Assembly (NCBI RefSeq): GCF_001879105.1
Contig: NZ_MLCF01000011.1
Coordinates: forward strand, 1 to 64,000
Reading direction: 5' to 3'
Length of the DNA stretch: 64,000 nt
DNA from: Mangrovactinospora gilvigrisea
GTDB lineage: Bacteria; Actinomycetota; Actinomycetes; Streptomycetales; Streptomycetaceae
Shown: positions 27,186-36,682 of the stretch, one piece after another
Layout: every line of letters begins with the position of its first letter
How positions within the stretch are numbered: the first letter of the stretch is position 1
The notes under the pieces: generated by a model
The model's input: the letters and a program-made list of their open reading frames with translations, nothing else
The model's database searches: none
Told to the model about the DNA's origin: nothing
Made by a program: the position numbers and the translations under genes

Positions 27186-28484
27186 TCAAGCAGCAGCCAC
27201 CGTCCGGCCCCGCACCATCACCGACATCACCGCCGCGAACGCGCAGAGCACGCCCGCCCCGTAGAACGCCGGCGCGTACGTCCCCATCGAGTCCCGCACC
27301 ACCCCCGCGACCGCGGCGACCACCGCCGCCCCCGCCTGGTGCGCCGCGAACGTCCAGCCGAACACCACCGCCGCGTCCTCCCCGAAGTACCTCCGGCACA
27401 GCGCGACGGTCGGCGGCACCGTCGCCACCCAGTCCAGCCCGTAGAAGACGACGAACACCAGCGTCGTGGCGTGCACCGTCGGCCCCAGCAGCATCGGCAG
27501 CAGGAAGAGCGACGCGCCGCGCAGCGTGTAGTAGACGCCCAGCAGCAGCTTCGGGTCGACCCGGTCGGTGAGCCACCCCGAGCCGATCGTCCCCACCAGG
27601 TCGAAGATCCCGATCACCGACAGCAGCCCGGCCGCCGTGGTCATCGGCATCCCGCAGTCCTGCGCGGCCGGCACGAAGTCGGTGGCGATCAGCCCGCTCG
27701 TCGACGCCCCGCAGATCGCGAAGCCCCCGGCCAGCAGCCAGAACACCCGGGTGCGGGAGGCCGTCCGGAGCACGTGCAGCGCATGGGAGGGCCGCACCGC
27801 CCGCTTCGGCGGGGGCGGCTCCTGCGTCGCACCGTAGGGCAGCACGCCCTTGTCGCGCGGGTGCTCGCGCAGCAGCACCGCCGCCGGTATCGCGACGGCC
27901 AGCGCGCAGCACGCCACCACCGTCGCGGCCGTCCGCCAGCCGTGATGGGTGATCAGCGCGCCCAGGACGGGCAGGAAGACCAGGTTCCCGGCCGCGCTGG
28001 ACGCCGTCAGCACCCCGGTGACCAGGCCCTGCCGGCCGGCGAACCACCGTCCGGTGACGGTCGCCACGAACGCCATGGAGAGCGAGCCGGCGCCGAGCCC
28101 CACCAGCACGCCCCACAGCAGCACCAGCTGCCAGCTCTGCGTCATGAAGACGGTGAGCCCGCTGCCGGCCGCGATCGCCAGCAGCGCGACGGGCGCGACC
28201 CGCCGCATCCCGAACCGCTCCATCAGCGCGGCGGCGAACGGCGAGGTGAGTCCGTAGAGCAGCAGGTTGACGGAGACCGCGGAGGAGATGGTGCCCCGCG
28301 ACCAGCCGAACTCGCTGTGCAGGGGGTCGATGAGCAGGCCGGGCGCCGAGCGGATGCCGGCCGCGCCGAGCAGGACGACGAGAGCGGTGGCCGCGACCGT
28401 CCACGCGGGGTGGAGGCCGCGGCGCTGCCGAGGGGGCTGGGTGCCGGGTTCGGCGTCAGGCCGAACTGCGGTTTCGTTGCTCAT
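27186..28484 (-). CDS. MFS transporter (monocarboxylate porter-like)
   Basis: A 432-residue major facilitator with twelve hydrophobic segments. The loop between helices 2 and 3 reads AALMERFGMRRV, a variant of the MFS motif A. The N-terminal half shows SAPGLLIDPLHSEFGWSRGTISSAVSV, typical of the MCT/oxalate-formate type of MFS. The central loop is hydrophilic (REHPRDKGVLPYG...). Substrate unknown. The ATG at 28484 is preferred because upstream residues are not MFS-like. It is divergent by 70 bp from a GlxA-type regulator that probably controls it. Confidence 0.87.
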   Translation of the reverse strand: MSNETAVRPDAEPGTQPPRQRRGLHPAWTVAATALVVLLGAAGIRSAPGLLIDPLHSEFGWSRGTISSAVSVNLLLYGLTSPFAAALMERFGMRRVAPVALLAIAAGSGLTVFMTQSWQLVLLWGVLVGLGAGSLSMAFVATVTGRWFAGRQGLVTGVLTASSAAGNLVFLPVLGALITHHGWRTAATVVACCALAVAIPAAVLLREHPRDKGVLPYGATQEPPPPKRAVRPSHALHVLRTASRTRVFWLLAGGFAICGASTSGLIATDFVPAAQDCGMPMTTAAGLLSVIGIFDLVGTIGSGWLTDRVDPKLLLGVYYTLRGASLFLLPMLLGPTVHATTLVFVVFYGLDWVATVPPTVALCRRYFGEDAAVVFGWTFAAHQAGAAVVAAVAGVVRDSMGTYAPAFYGAGVLCAFAAVMSVMVRGRTVAAA

Positions 28485-28554
28485 GCGACGAGTCTCGGGC
28501 ACGGGTTCCGTCCATGACAGCGGCCCGTGGGACGCGATGTGCAAGGATCGGGCC

Positions 28555-29580
28555 ATGCCTGCACCGTCGGAGTCCTCCCGCCCGATCGACAGCCGCCACC
28601 GCGTGGCCGTCCTGGCGCTCCCCGGCGTCATCCCCTTCGAACTCGGCATCCCCTCCCGGGTGTTCGACTCGGCCCGCCTGGAACCGGACGCGGGTCACCC
28701 CAACGGGCGGAAGCTGTACCGCGTCGCGACCTGCTCGCCGTACCCGCCCGGCACCCCGCTGAGCACCTCCACGGACTTCCGCGTGGTGGCCGACCACGGG
28801 CCGGAACTGCTGGAGGAGGCGGACACGGTGATCGTCCCGGCCACCTACGAGCTGGAGGACCTCTTCGAGAACCGCACCGCCCCGCCGGAGTGGGCGGCCG
28901 CGCTGTCCCGGATCCGTCCGGGCGCCCGGCTGGTGTCGATCTGCACGGGCGCCTTCGTGCTGGCCGCGGCCGGCCTGCTGGACGGGCGCCGGGCGACCAC
29001 CCACTGGATGCACACCGACCTCTTCGCCCGGCTCTTCCCCCAGGTGCTGCTCGACCCCGATGTGCTCTTCGTCGACGACGGCGACGTGCTCACCTCGGCC
29101 GGCGTCGCCTCCGGGATGGACCTGTGCCTGTACGTGCTGCGCCGCGACCACGGCAGCGCGGTGGCCAACTCGGTGGCGCGCCGCTGCGTGGTCCCGCCGT
29201 GGCGGGACGGCGGCCAGGCGCAGTACGTGGAGCGCCCGGTGCCGGAGGCGGCGGGGTCCGGCTCGACGGCGGAGGCCCGTGCCTGGGTGCTGACCAGGCT
29301 GGAGCAGCCGCCCGGGCTGCGGGAGTTGGCCGAGCGCGCGCACCTGAGCGTCCGGACGTTCACCCGGCGGTTCCGCTCCGAGACCGGGATGAGCTACGGC
29401 GAGTGGCTCGCCGGCCAGCGGCTGGAGCGGGCCCGCGAGCTGCTGGAGCGGCGGGACGGCCTGACGGTCGAGCAGGTCGCGCGGGAGGCGGGCTTCGGCA
29501 CCGGCGCGTCGCTGCGCAAGCACATGTCGGCGTCGCTGCGGGTCAGCCCGGCCCAGTACCGGCGCACTTTCGGGACATGA
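28555..29580 (+). CDS. GlxA-family transcriptional regulator (DJ-1/PfpI plus AraC HTH)
   Basis: A 341-residue regulator with two parts. Residues ~10-200 form a DJ-1/PfpI-like domain (VAVLALPGVIPFELGIPSRVF, then RLVSICTGAFVLAAAGLLDG with Cys at 130 in the nucleophile elbow position). Residues ~235-335 hold an AraC/XylS double helix-turn-helix (LRELAERAHLSVRTFTRRFRSETGMSYGEWL; TVEQVAREAGFGTGASLRKHM). Such proteins sense a small ligand and activate an adjacent gene. Here the divergent MFS gene 70 bp away is the natural target. ATG at 28555 is the start. Confidence 0.9.
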   Translation: MPAPSESSRPIDSRHRVAVLALPGVIPFELGIPSRVFDSARLEPDAGHPNGRKLYRVATCSPYPPGTPLSTSTDFRVVADHGPELLEEADTVIVPATYELEDLFENRTAPPEWAAALSRIRPGARLVSICTGAFVLAAAGLLDGRRATTHWMHTDLFARLFPQVLLDPDVLFVDDGDVLTSAGVASGMDLCLYVLRRDHGSAVANSVARRCVVPPWRDGGQAQYVERPVPEAAGSGSTAEARAWVLTRLEQPPGLRELAERAHLSVRTFTRRFRSETGMSYGEWLAGQRLERARELLERRDGLTVEQVAREAGFGTGASLRKHMSASLRVSPAQYRRTFGT

Positions 29581-29594
29581 CGGGTGCGAACTTT

Positions 29595-29611
29595 CTTAGA
29601 CTTGGTCTAAG
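29595..29611. promoter_or_regulatory. Fur-family-like operator over promoter
   Basis: CTTAGAC-TTG-GTCTAAG is a perfect 7-bp inverted repeat. A second overlapping symmetry (AGACTT...AAGTCT) extends it to the right. TTAGAC at 29596-29601 and TAGGAT at 29619-29624 with 17-bp spacing form a plausible promoter, so a bound repressor would cover the -35. The shape resembles boxes bound by Fur/PerR-type regulators; this match is from memory. Confidence 0.55.
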
Positions 29612-29669
29612 TCTAGGGTAGGATGAGGCCTTCCCCGGGAAACCCCGCGCCCCACGAGGAGGTCCCCCC

Positions 29670-30173
29670 GTGTACGAGCCCATCCGCGGCAAATCGGTCC
29701 ACACCGTGCCCGCCCCCGCCGCTCCGCGCGCCGACGCCGCCCGGCGGGACCAGCTCGCCGAGCAGCTCGCCGGCCACCTCGGCGCGCTCCTCCCGCACAC
29801 CGGCGTGCTGCGCCGGCTCACCGCCGAGCTCCTCGCCCGCCACGACGACGCGGACGACGCGCTCGCCGCGCCGCTGCGCGCCCAGCTCGCCGACCTGGAG
29901 TCCGCCGAGCCGGCCCTCACCGAGCGGATCGCCCAGCTCGCCCCGTCCGGCCACCGCACCCGCTTCTGGCAGGGCACCCGCGTGCCGGCCGCGGACGCCG
30001 ACGCGCCCGCCGAGATCCGCTCGCTGCTCTCGCTCCACGAGCAGGCGCACGCCCTCGCCGGCCGCGCGCTGGTCTCGGCCGCCTCCCGCCAGGACACCCG
30101 GACGGCAATGCTCGCCTGCCGGCGGATGGACGCGCACAGCGAGGCCCTCGCCGCCCTCGGCTCCGCCCCCTGA
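29670..30173 (+). CDS. Helical protein of unknown function, possible four-helix bundle
   Basis: A 167-residue protein almost entirely predicted as alpha-helix, with two long heptad-like segments: RRDQLAEQLAGHLGALLPHTGVLRRLTAELLARHDDA and EIRSLLSLHEQAHALAGRALVSA, then TRTAMLACRRMDAHSEAL. Acidic residues and histidines (E, H at LHEQAH and DAHSE) occur in helix-facing positions. A ferritin-like or Dps-like fold is possible but unproven; no classical ferritin motif is clear. The GTG start has GAGGAGG upstream. Its promoter contains a Fur-type operator, which would fit an iron or peroxide link. Confidence 0.75.
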   Translation: MYEPIRGKSVHTVPAPAAPRADAARRDQLAEQLAGHLGALLPHTGVLRRLTAELLARHDDADDALAAPLRAQLADLESAEPALTERIAQLAPSGHRTRFWQGTRVPAADADAPAEIRSLLSLHEQAHALAGRALVSAASRQDTRTAMLACRRMDAHSEALAALGSAP

Positions 30174-30255
30174 CACCCGTCCGACCCCCGCCCGCCCTCT
30201 GAACAACCGGACGGTTTTACCCGAGGGCGACACCTCGACCCCTTACCCTTCGCGC

Positions 30256-30924
30256 ATGAGCGCCCCCACGACCAGCGCCGCCGCCCCCGCCCCCGCGGAG
30301 GCCAAACCGCGCCTGCGCGGCTGGCTGCACGCCGTGATGTTCCCCGCCTCCGTCGCCGCCGGGCTGGTGCTGACCGCCCTCGCCGACAGCCTCCAGGCGA
30401 GAATCGCGTGCGCCATCTACAGCCTCACCGCCGGCCTGCTCTTCGGGGTCAGCGCGCTGTACCACCGCGGCACCTGGGGGCCGAAGGCCCAGGCGGTGCT
30501 GCGCCGCCTCGACCACGCCAACATCTTCCTGATCATCGCGGGCACCTACACGCCGTTCACCATCCTGCTGCTGCCCAACGGCCAGAAGCAGCTGCTGCTG
30601 TGGCTGGTGTGGGGCGGGGCGCTGGCCGGGATCGCCTTCCGGGTCTTCTGGGTCGGGGCGCCGCGCTGGCTCTACACCCCCTGCTACCTGGCGCTGGGCT
30701 GGGCGGCGGTCTTCTTCCTGCCGGACTTCCTGCGCACCGGCGGCATCGCGGTGCTGACACTGATCATGGTGGGCGGGCTGCTCTACTCGATCGGCGGCGT
30801 GGTCTACGGCACCAAGCGGCCGAACCCGTCCCCGCGCTGGTTCGGCTTCCACGAGGTCTTCCACTCCTTCACGCTGGCGGCCTTCGCCGTCCACTTCGTC
30901 GGGATCTCGCTCATCGCCATCTGA
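30256..30924 (+). CDS. Hemolysin III / PAQR family membrane protein
   Basis: A 222-residue membrane protein with seven hydrophobic segments. The first conserved motif is AIYSLTAGLLFGVSALYHRGTW and the second is LDHANIFLIIAGTYTPFTILLL. The third, near the C-terminus, is FGFHEVFHSFTLAAFAVHFVGI, whose histidines would bind a metal. This is the YqfA/hemolysin III branch of PAQR receptors; bacterial roles are poorly known, with membrane-lipid stress suspected. It has no strong ribosome-binding site and the upstream TACCCT ends seven bases before ATG, so a leaderless transcript is possible. Confidence 0.9.
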   Translation: MSAPTTSAAAPAPAEAKPRLRGWLHAVMFPASVAAGLVLTALADSLQARIACAIYSLTAGLLFGVSALYHRGTWGPKAQAVLRRLDHANIFLIIAGTYTPFTILLLPNGQKQLLLWLVWGGALAGIAFRVFWVGAPRWLYTPCYLALGWAAVFFLPDFLRTGGIAVLTLIMVGGLLYSIGGVVYGTKRPNPSPRWFGFHEVFHSFTLAAFAVHFVGISLIAI

Positions 30925-30970
30925 GGCCGCGAGGCCGACAGCCCGGCGCCGGCGGACCGACGCCGGCCGA

Positions 30971-31000
30971 CCCCTGCAGGTGCATCCTGCAGGGGTTTTT
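30971..31000 (+). terminator. Rho-independent terminator of the hemolysin III gene
   Basis: CCCCTGCAGG and CCTGCAGGGG pair around a short loop and are followed by TTTTT, a textbook intrinsic terminator 46 bp after the stop codon. Confidence 0.92.
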
Positions 31001-31016
31001 GACAGCCACTTCAAAA

Positions 31017-31048
31017 TGAGAGTTACTGTCACTTGACAGTAGCTCTCA
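31017..31048. promoter_or_regulatory. TetR-type operator upstream of DHA2 exporter
   Basis: TGAGAGTTACTGTCA and TGACAGTAGCTCTCA form 15-base arms with one mismatch around a CT centre. TTGACA at 30999-31004 with TACTGT at 31024-31029 (19-bp spacing) could be a promoter whose -10 falls in the left arm. The TetR gene at the end of this operon is the likely binder. Confidence 0.75.
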
Positions 31049-31078
31049 CATTCCTGGACCTCCCAGGGGGTGGCTCCC

Positions 31079-32656
31079 ATGAAGACGACCGCACCGACCG
31101 CACCGACCGCAACCGCCCGCTGGGGCGCGCTCTTCGCGCTCTGCCTCAGCGGCCTCGTCATCGGCTTCGACGCCACGATCCTCAACGTCGCCCTGCCCAC
31201 GCTCGCCCGCGACCTGGGCGCCGACACCGGCCAGCAGCAGTGGATCGTCGACGCCTACCTGGTGGCCTTCGCCGCCGCGATGCTCCCCGCCGGCCTCTTC
31301 GGCGACCGGCTCGGCCGCAAGCGCACCCTCGTCGCCGGCCTGGCGCTCTTCGCGCTCGGCTCGCTCGCCGGCGCGCTCGTCCACAGCCCCGGGCCGCTGA
31401 TCGCGGCGCGCGCGGCGATGGGCCTCGGCGGGGCCGTCGTCTTCCCGCTGATGCTCTCCGCGCTGCCCACGCTCTTCCCCGTCGACCGGGAGCGCAGCCG
31501 CGCCGTCGGCATCGTCACCGTCGGCTTCGCGCTCGGCCTGCCCGTCGGGCCGCTGCTGGGCGGCCTGCTGCTCAACCACTTCTGGTGGGGCTCGATCTTC
31601 GTCCTCAACCTGTGCACGCTCGCCGTCGCGCTGGTCGCCATCGCCCTGCTGCTGCCCGAGTCGCGCGACCCGGACGCCCCGCGGGTGCGGCCGTTCGCCG
31701 CACTGCTCGCCGCGGCCGGCCTGGTCGGCATCGTCTTCGGCATCATCGAGGCCCCGCAGCACGGCTGGGGCGACGCCCGCACCCTCGGCCCGCTCGTCGC
31801 CGGCCTGGCGCTGCTCGCCGCCTTCCTGCTGACCGACCGCCGCTCGACGCACCCGATGGTGCCGCTCGCCCTCTTCCGCAACCGCGGCTACACCTGGGGC
31901 ATGGTCGCCGGGGTGCTCGTCTCCTTCCTGATGTCCGGCACCCTCTTCCTGCTGCCGCTCTACCTCCAGGCGGTGCTCGGCAACGACGCCTTCGGCACCG
32001 GGGTGCGGCTGCTGCCCATGATGGGCGGGCTGCTCGTCTCCGGGCTGCTCTGCGACAGGATCGTGCCGCGCACCGGCGCCCGCTGGGTGGTCGCCTTCGG
32101 CCTCGCCGGCGCGACCGTCGGCGCGCTGCTCGGCGCCCGCACCAGCGCCTCCGACGGCTACGCCCCCACCGCGCTGTGGCTGGCGGTGCTCGGCGCCGGC
32201 ATCGGGTTCGCCATGATCCCCTCGCTGGACGCGGCCCTCGCCGCGCTCCCGCCGCAGCGCGCCGGGGCCGGCTCCAGCGTCTTCCAGACGCTCCGTCAGG
32301 TCGGCGGGGCGCTCGGGGTGGCGCTCCTCGGCAGCCTGCTCACCACGCGGTTCACCGCCGCGCTCGACGTCCGCGGCCTGACGCCGGCCGCGGCCCGCAC
32401 CGCCCGCGCCTCGGTGGTGGCCTCGGACCGGATCGGCGCGGCGCTGCACCGCCCCGACCTGATCGCCTCCGGGCACGCCGCGTTCGTCTCCGGGATGACC
32501 ACGGTGCTGGCGGTCTGCGGCGCGGTCTCCGCCGCGACGATGCTCGCGGTCCTGGTCTTCATGCCGTCCGCCTTGGGCCGCAGCCCCCGACCGGACCACA
32601 ATGGCGACCATGAGCAGCGTGAGCAGCAGCAGCCGTCGGACGTCGGCGCTTCCTGA
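31079..32656 (+). CDS. MFS exporter, DHA2 (14-TM) family
   Basis: A ~525-residue drug:H+ antiporter-2 exporter with fourteen membrane segments. The motif FDATILNVALPTLARDLGA in helix 1 and LPAGLFGDRLGRKRTLVAGLALF (motif A) are typical, and helix 5 has the antiporter motif C-like GFALGLPVGPLLGGLLL. It expels drugs or metabolites in exchange for protons. The ATG at 31079 is used; a GTG at 31070 would add three residues. The adjacent TetR gene overlaps its 3' end, forming an exporter-repressor operon under the inverted repeat at 31017-31048. Confidence 0.92.
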   Translation: MKTTAPTAPTATARWGALFALCLSGLVIGFDATILNVALPTLARDLGADTGQQQWIVDAYLVAFAAAMLPAGLFGDRLGRKRTLVAGLALFALGSLAGALVHSPGPLIAARAAMGLGGAVVFPLMLSALPTLFPVDRERSRAVGIVTVGFALGLPVGPLLGGLLLNHFWWGSIFVLNLCTLAVALVAIALLLPESRDPDAPRVRPFAALLAAAGLVGIVFGIIEAPQHGWGDARTLGPLVAGLALLAAFLLTDRRSTHPMVPLALFRNRGYTWGMVAGVLVSFLMSGTLFLLPLYLQAVLGNDAFGTGVRLLPMMGGLLVSGLLCDRIVPRTGARWVVAFGLAGATVGALLGARTSASDGYAPTALWLAVLGAGIGFAMIPSLDAALAALPPQRAGAGSSVFQTLRQVGGALGVALLGSLLTTRFTAALDVRGLTPAAARTARASVVASDRIGAALHRPDLIASGHAAFVSGMTTVLAVCGAVSAATMLAVLVFMPSALGRSPRPDHNGDHEQREQQQPSDVGAS

Positions 32657-33233
32657 GGAGGGCCTGCGGGAGCGGAAGAAGCGCCGCACCCGCGAGGCCA
32701 TCCGGTCGGCGGCCTTCCGGCTCTTCGAGGAGCAGGGCTGGGAGGCCACCACCACGGAGCAGATCGCCGCCGCGGCGGAGGTCTCGCCGAGCACCTTCTT
32801 CCGCTACTTCGCCACCAAGGAGCAGCTCGTCCTCTCGGACGACTACGACCCGATCATCGCCGCGGAGCTGCGCGCCCGGCCGGCCGACGAGCCGCTGCTG
32901 GACTCGCTCCGGCACGCGGTGCTCGCGCCGCTGCGGCAGATCGTCGAGGAGGACCGCGCCGCGCTGCTGCTGCGCGTCCGACTGGTCAAGGAAGTGCCGG
33001 CGCTGCGGGTCATGATGTACGAGGCGAGCGACGAGACCCGGGACATGCTCCGCGACTGGCTCGCCGAGCGCACCGGCCGCACCGCGGACGACCTCGCGGT
33101 GCGCGCCGCGACGGGCGCGCTGATCGGCGCGATGACCGAGGTCGTCCTCGACTGGGTCGACTCCGGCGCCACCGACGACCTCGCCACCCTCTTCGACACC
33201 TCCATGCGGGGCCTCGCCGAACTGCTGCACTGA
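32601..33233 (+). CDS. TetR family transcriptional repressor
   Basis: A 210-residue TetR regulator. The DNA-binding domain is LRERKKRRTREAIRSAAFRLFEEQGWEATTTEQIAAAAEVSPSTFFRYFATKEQLV (residues ~22-77), with SPSTFFRYF as recognition helix. The C-terminal two-thirds are helical and ligand binding. The start overlaps the exporter gene by 56 bp (ATG at 32601; a second at 32610). It should repress its own operon through the large inverted repeat at 31017-31048 and be released by an exporter substrate; this is inference from context. Confidence 0.92.
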   Translation: MATMSSVSSSSRRTSALPEEGLRERKKRRTREAIRSAAFRLFEEQGWEATTTEQIAAAAEVSPSTFFRYFATKEQLVLSDDYDPIIAAELRARPADEPLLDSLRHAVLAPLRQIVEEDRAALLLRVRLVKEVPALRVMMYEASDETRDMLRDWLAERTGRTADDLAVRAATGALIGAMTEVVLDWVDSGATDDLATLFDTSMRGLAELLH

Positions 33234-33259
33234 ACCCGGCCGCGCGCGGGACGGCGCCG

Positions 33260-35272
<2,013 letters not shown>

Positions 35273-35333
35273 GCCTCCCATCCTGACGCACCGCCGATGG
35301 CGCGCCGAAGCGCCCCGCCGCGCCACTGCTTCC

Positions 35334-35363
35334 TTGACGGCATATGTCGTTCGACGATATATA
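35334..35363 (+). promoter_or_regulatory. padR promoter with embedded operator
   Basis: TTGACG at 35334-35339 is followed, after 17-18 bp, by an ATATAT/TATATA -10 at 35357-35363. The spacer and -10 contain the imperfect inverted repeat ATATGTCG-TT-CGACGATAT (35342-35360). Transcription would begin at about 35370-35372, at or next to the ATG, so the mRNA may be leaderless. Autorepression by PadR is likely. Confidence 0.65.
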
Positions 35364-35371
35364 TCAGGGCC

Positions 35372-35728
35372 ATGGTCAATCGATCCCTGCAGGAACCCAC
35401 CCTGCTGCTGCTCACCGCGCTGGCCGATGCGCCCCGGCATGGCTATGCGCTCATCCAGGAGGTCTCCGCCATCTCCGACGGGCGGGTGACGATGCGGACG
35501 GGGACGCTCTACGGGGCGCTCGACCGGCTGCTGCAGCAGGGGTTGATCGCCGTGCAGAAGGAGGAGATCGTCGACGGGCGGGCGCGGCGCAGCTACGCGC
35601 TCACCGGCGCCGGCCGCGAGGTGCTCGCCGCCGAGGCGGCCCGGTTGCAGGCCGTCGCCGCGGAGGCCGCGCGCCGGCTCAAGCGGGGCGGCGCGGGCGC
35701 CGGCGCCGAGGCCGGGGGGCTCGCATGA
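35372..35728 (+). CDS. PadR family transcriptional regulator
   Basis: A 118-residue PadR regulator. The winged helix spans ~residues 1-80: [41 protein letters not shown] is the family signature, followed by [14 protein letters not shown] in the wing. The Ala/Gly-rich C-terminus probably forms the dimer helix plus a tail. There is no ribosome-binding site, in line with a possible leaderless start. Its stop overlaps the next gene's start (ATGA), so the two are translationally coupled, as often seen for PadR-membrane protein pairs. Confidence 0.92.
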   Translation: MVNRSLQEPTLLLLTALADAPRHGYALIQEVSAISDGRVTMRTGTLYGALDRLLQQGLIAVQKEEIVDGRARRSYALTGAGREVLAAEAARLQAVAAEAARRLKRGGAGAGAEAGGLA

Positions 35729-36675
35729 GCCTCGCGCACAGCACCGTCAACGCCGCGCTGCGGCTCACCCCCGCCGCCTACCGCCGGGAGCGCGGCGACG
35801 AGATCGCCGGGGTCTTCGCCGCCACCGCGGACGGCGCCGGCACCTGGTCGGTGTGGCGGGAGGCGCTGGACGTCGCCGGCCATCTGCTGCGCGTCCGGCT
35901 GCGGCTGACCTCCCGTCACCCCGGCGGACGGTTCGCCGCCGCGCTCGGGCCGCTGCTCGCCGCCGCCGCGGTGGTCCCGATGATGGTCGGCACCTTCTAC
36001 AGCGTCACCATGCTCTCCGACCCCGGCTGGCACACCGACGCCGCCTACGGCGCCCAGCTCGCCACCTTCGTGCTCGGCGCGGCGCTGCTCGTCACGCTGC
36101 TCGCCGGACGGTGGGGGGCGGCGCGGCTGGTCGCCGTCCCGCTGCTGCTCGTCGGCTGCTGGGGCAAGGCAGGCTGGATGCTCGGGTCGGGCTCCTCGGC
36201 GTCCGGCGTGCTGTTCGCGGTCGCGTCCCTGCTGCCGTTCGTGCTCGGGCTGCTCGGGCTGCTGGCCGCGCCGACGGACCTGCTGCCGAAGACCGCGGCC
36301 CGCCGGGTCCCGCCGCTTCTGGCGCTGCTGGCCGCCGCGTTCCTCGCCGACCGCGGCACGCTGACCGTGCTGCTCTTCCTGATGACCCACCAGGATCAAA
36401 CGCCCGCCTTCGGGCCGGTGGTGCGGGTCGCGATGGACATCGCGGCCGTCGCGATGCCGCTCGCGCTCGCGGTCTCCCGGCGCTGGCTGCCGCTCGCCGC
36501 GCTGGTGCTCGCCGTCGGCCTGCCGCTGGCCGCGCAGTCCGGCGCCCCCGCCGAGCTGGCGCTGCTGATCGACACCGCGCTGTTCGCCGCGGGCGCCGGC
36601 CTGGGTGTCTGGGCCGTCCGGCGGCGCGGCACCGGCGCGGGCACGGGCACCGGCGGCGACGGTCGGGCGTGGTGA
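35725..36675 (+). CDS. PadR-associated integral membrane protein
   Basis: A 316-residue membrane protein. The cytosolic N-terminus ([26 protein letters not shown]) resembles the short leader seen in many PadR-linked membrane proteins. About eight hydrophobic segments follow, for example [25 protein letters not shown] and [19 protein letters not shown]. The C-terminal tail is Gly/Thr-rich. I cannot assign a substrate or activity; the operon with PadR suggests a stress-responsive membrane function. Confidence 0.82.
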   Translation: MSLAHSTVNAALRLTPAAYRRERGDEIAGVFAATADGAGTWSVWREALDVAGHLLRVRLRLTSRHPGGRFAAALGPLLAAAAVVPMMVGTFYSVTMLSDPGWHTDAAYGAQLATFVLGAALLVTLLAGRWGAARLVAVPLLLVGCWGKAGWMLGSGSSASGVLFAVASLLPFVLGLLGLLAAPTDLLPKTAARRVPPLLALLAAAFLADRGTLTVLLFLMTHQDQTPAFGPVVRVAMDIAAVAMPLALAVSRRWLPLAALVLAVGLPLAAQSGAPAELALLIDTALFAAGAGLGVWAVRRRGTGAGTGTGGDGRAW

Positions 36676-36682
36676 CGGCGCC

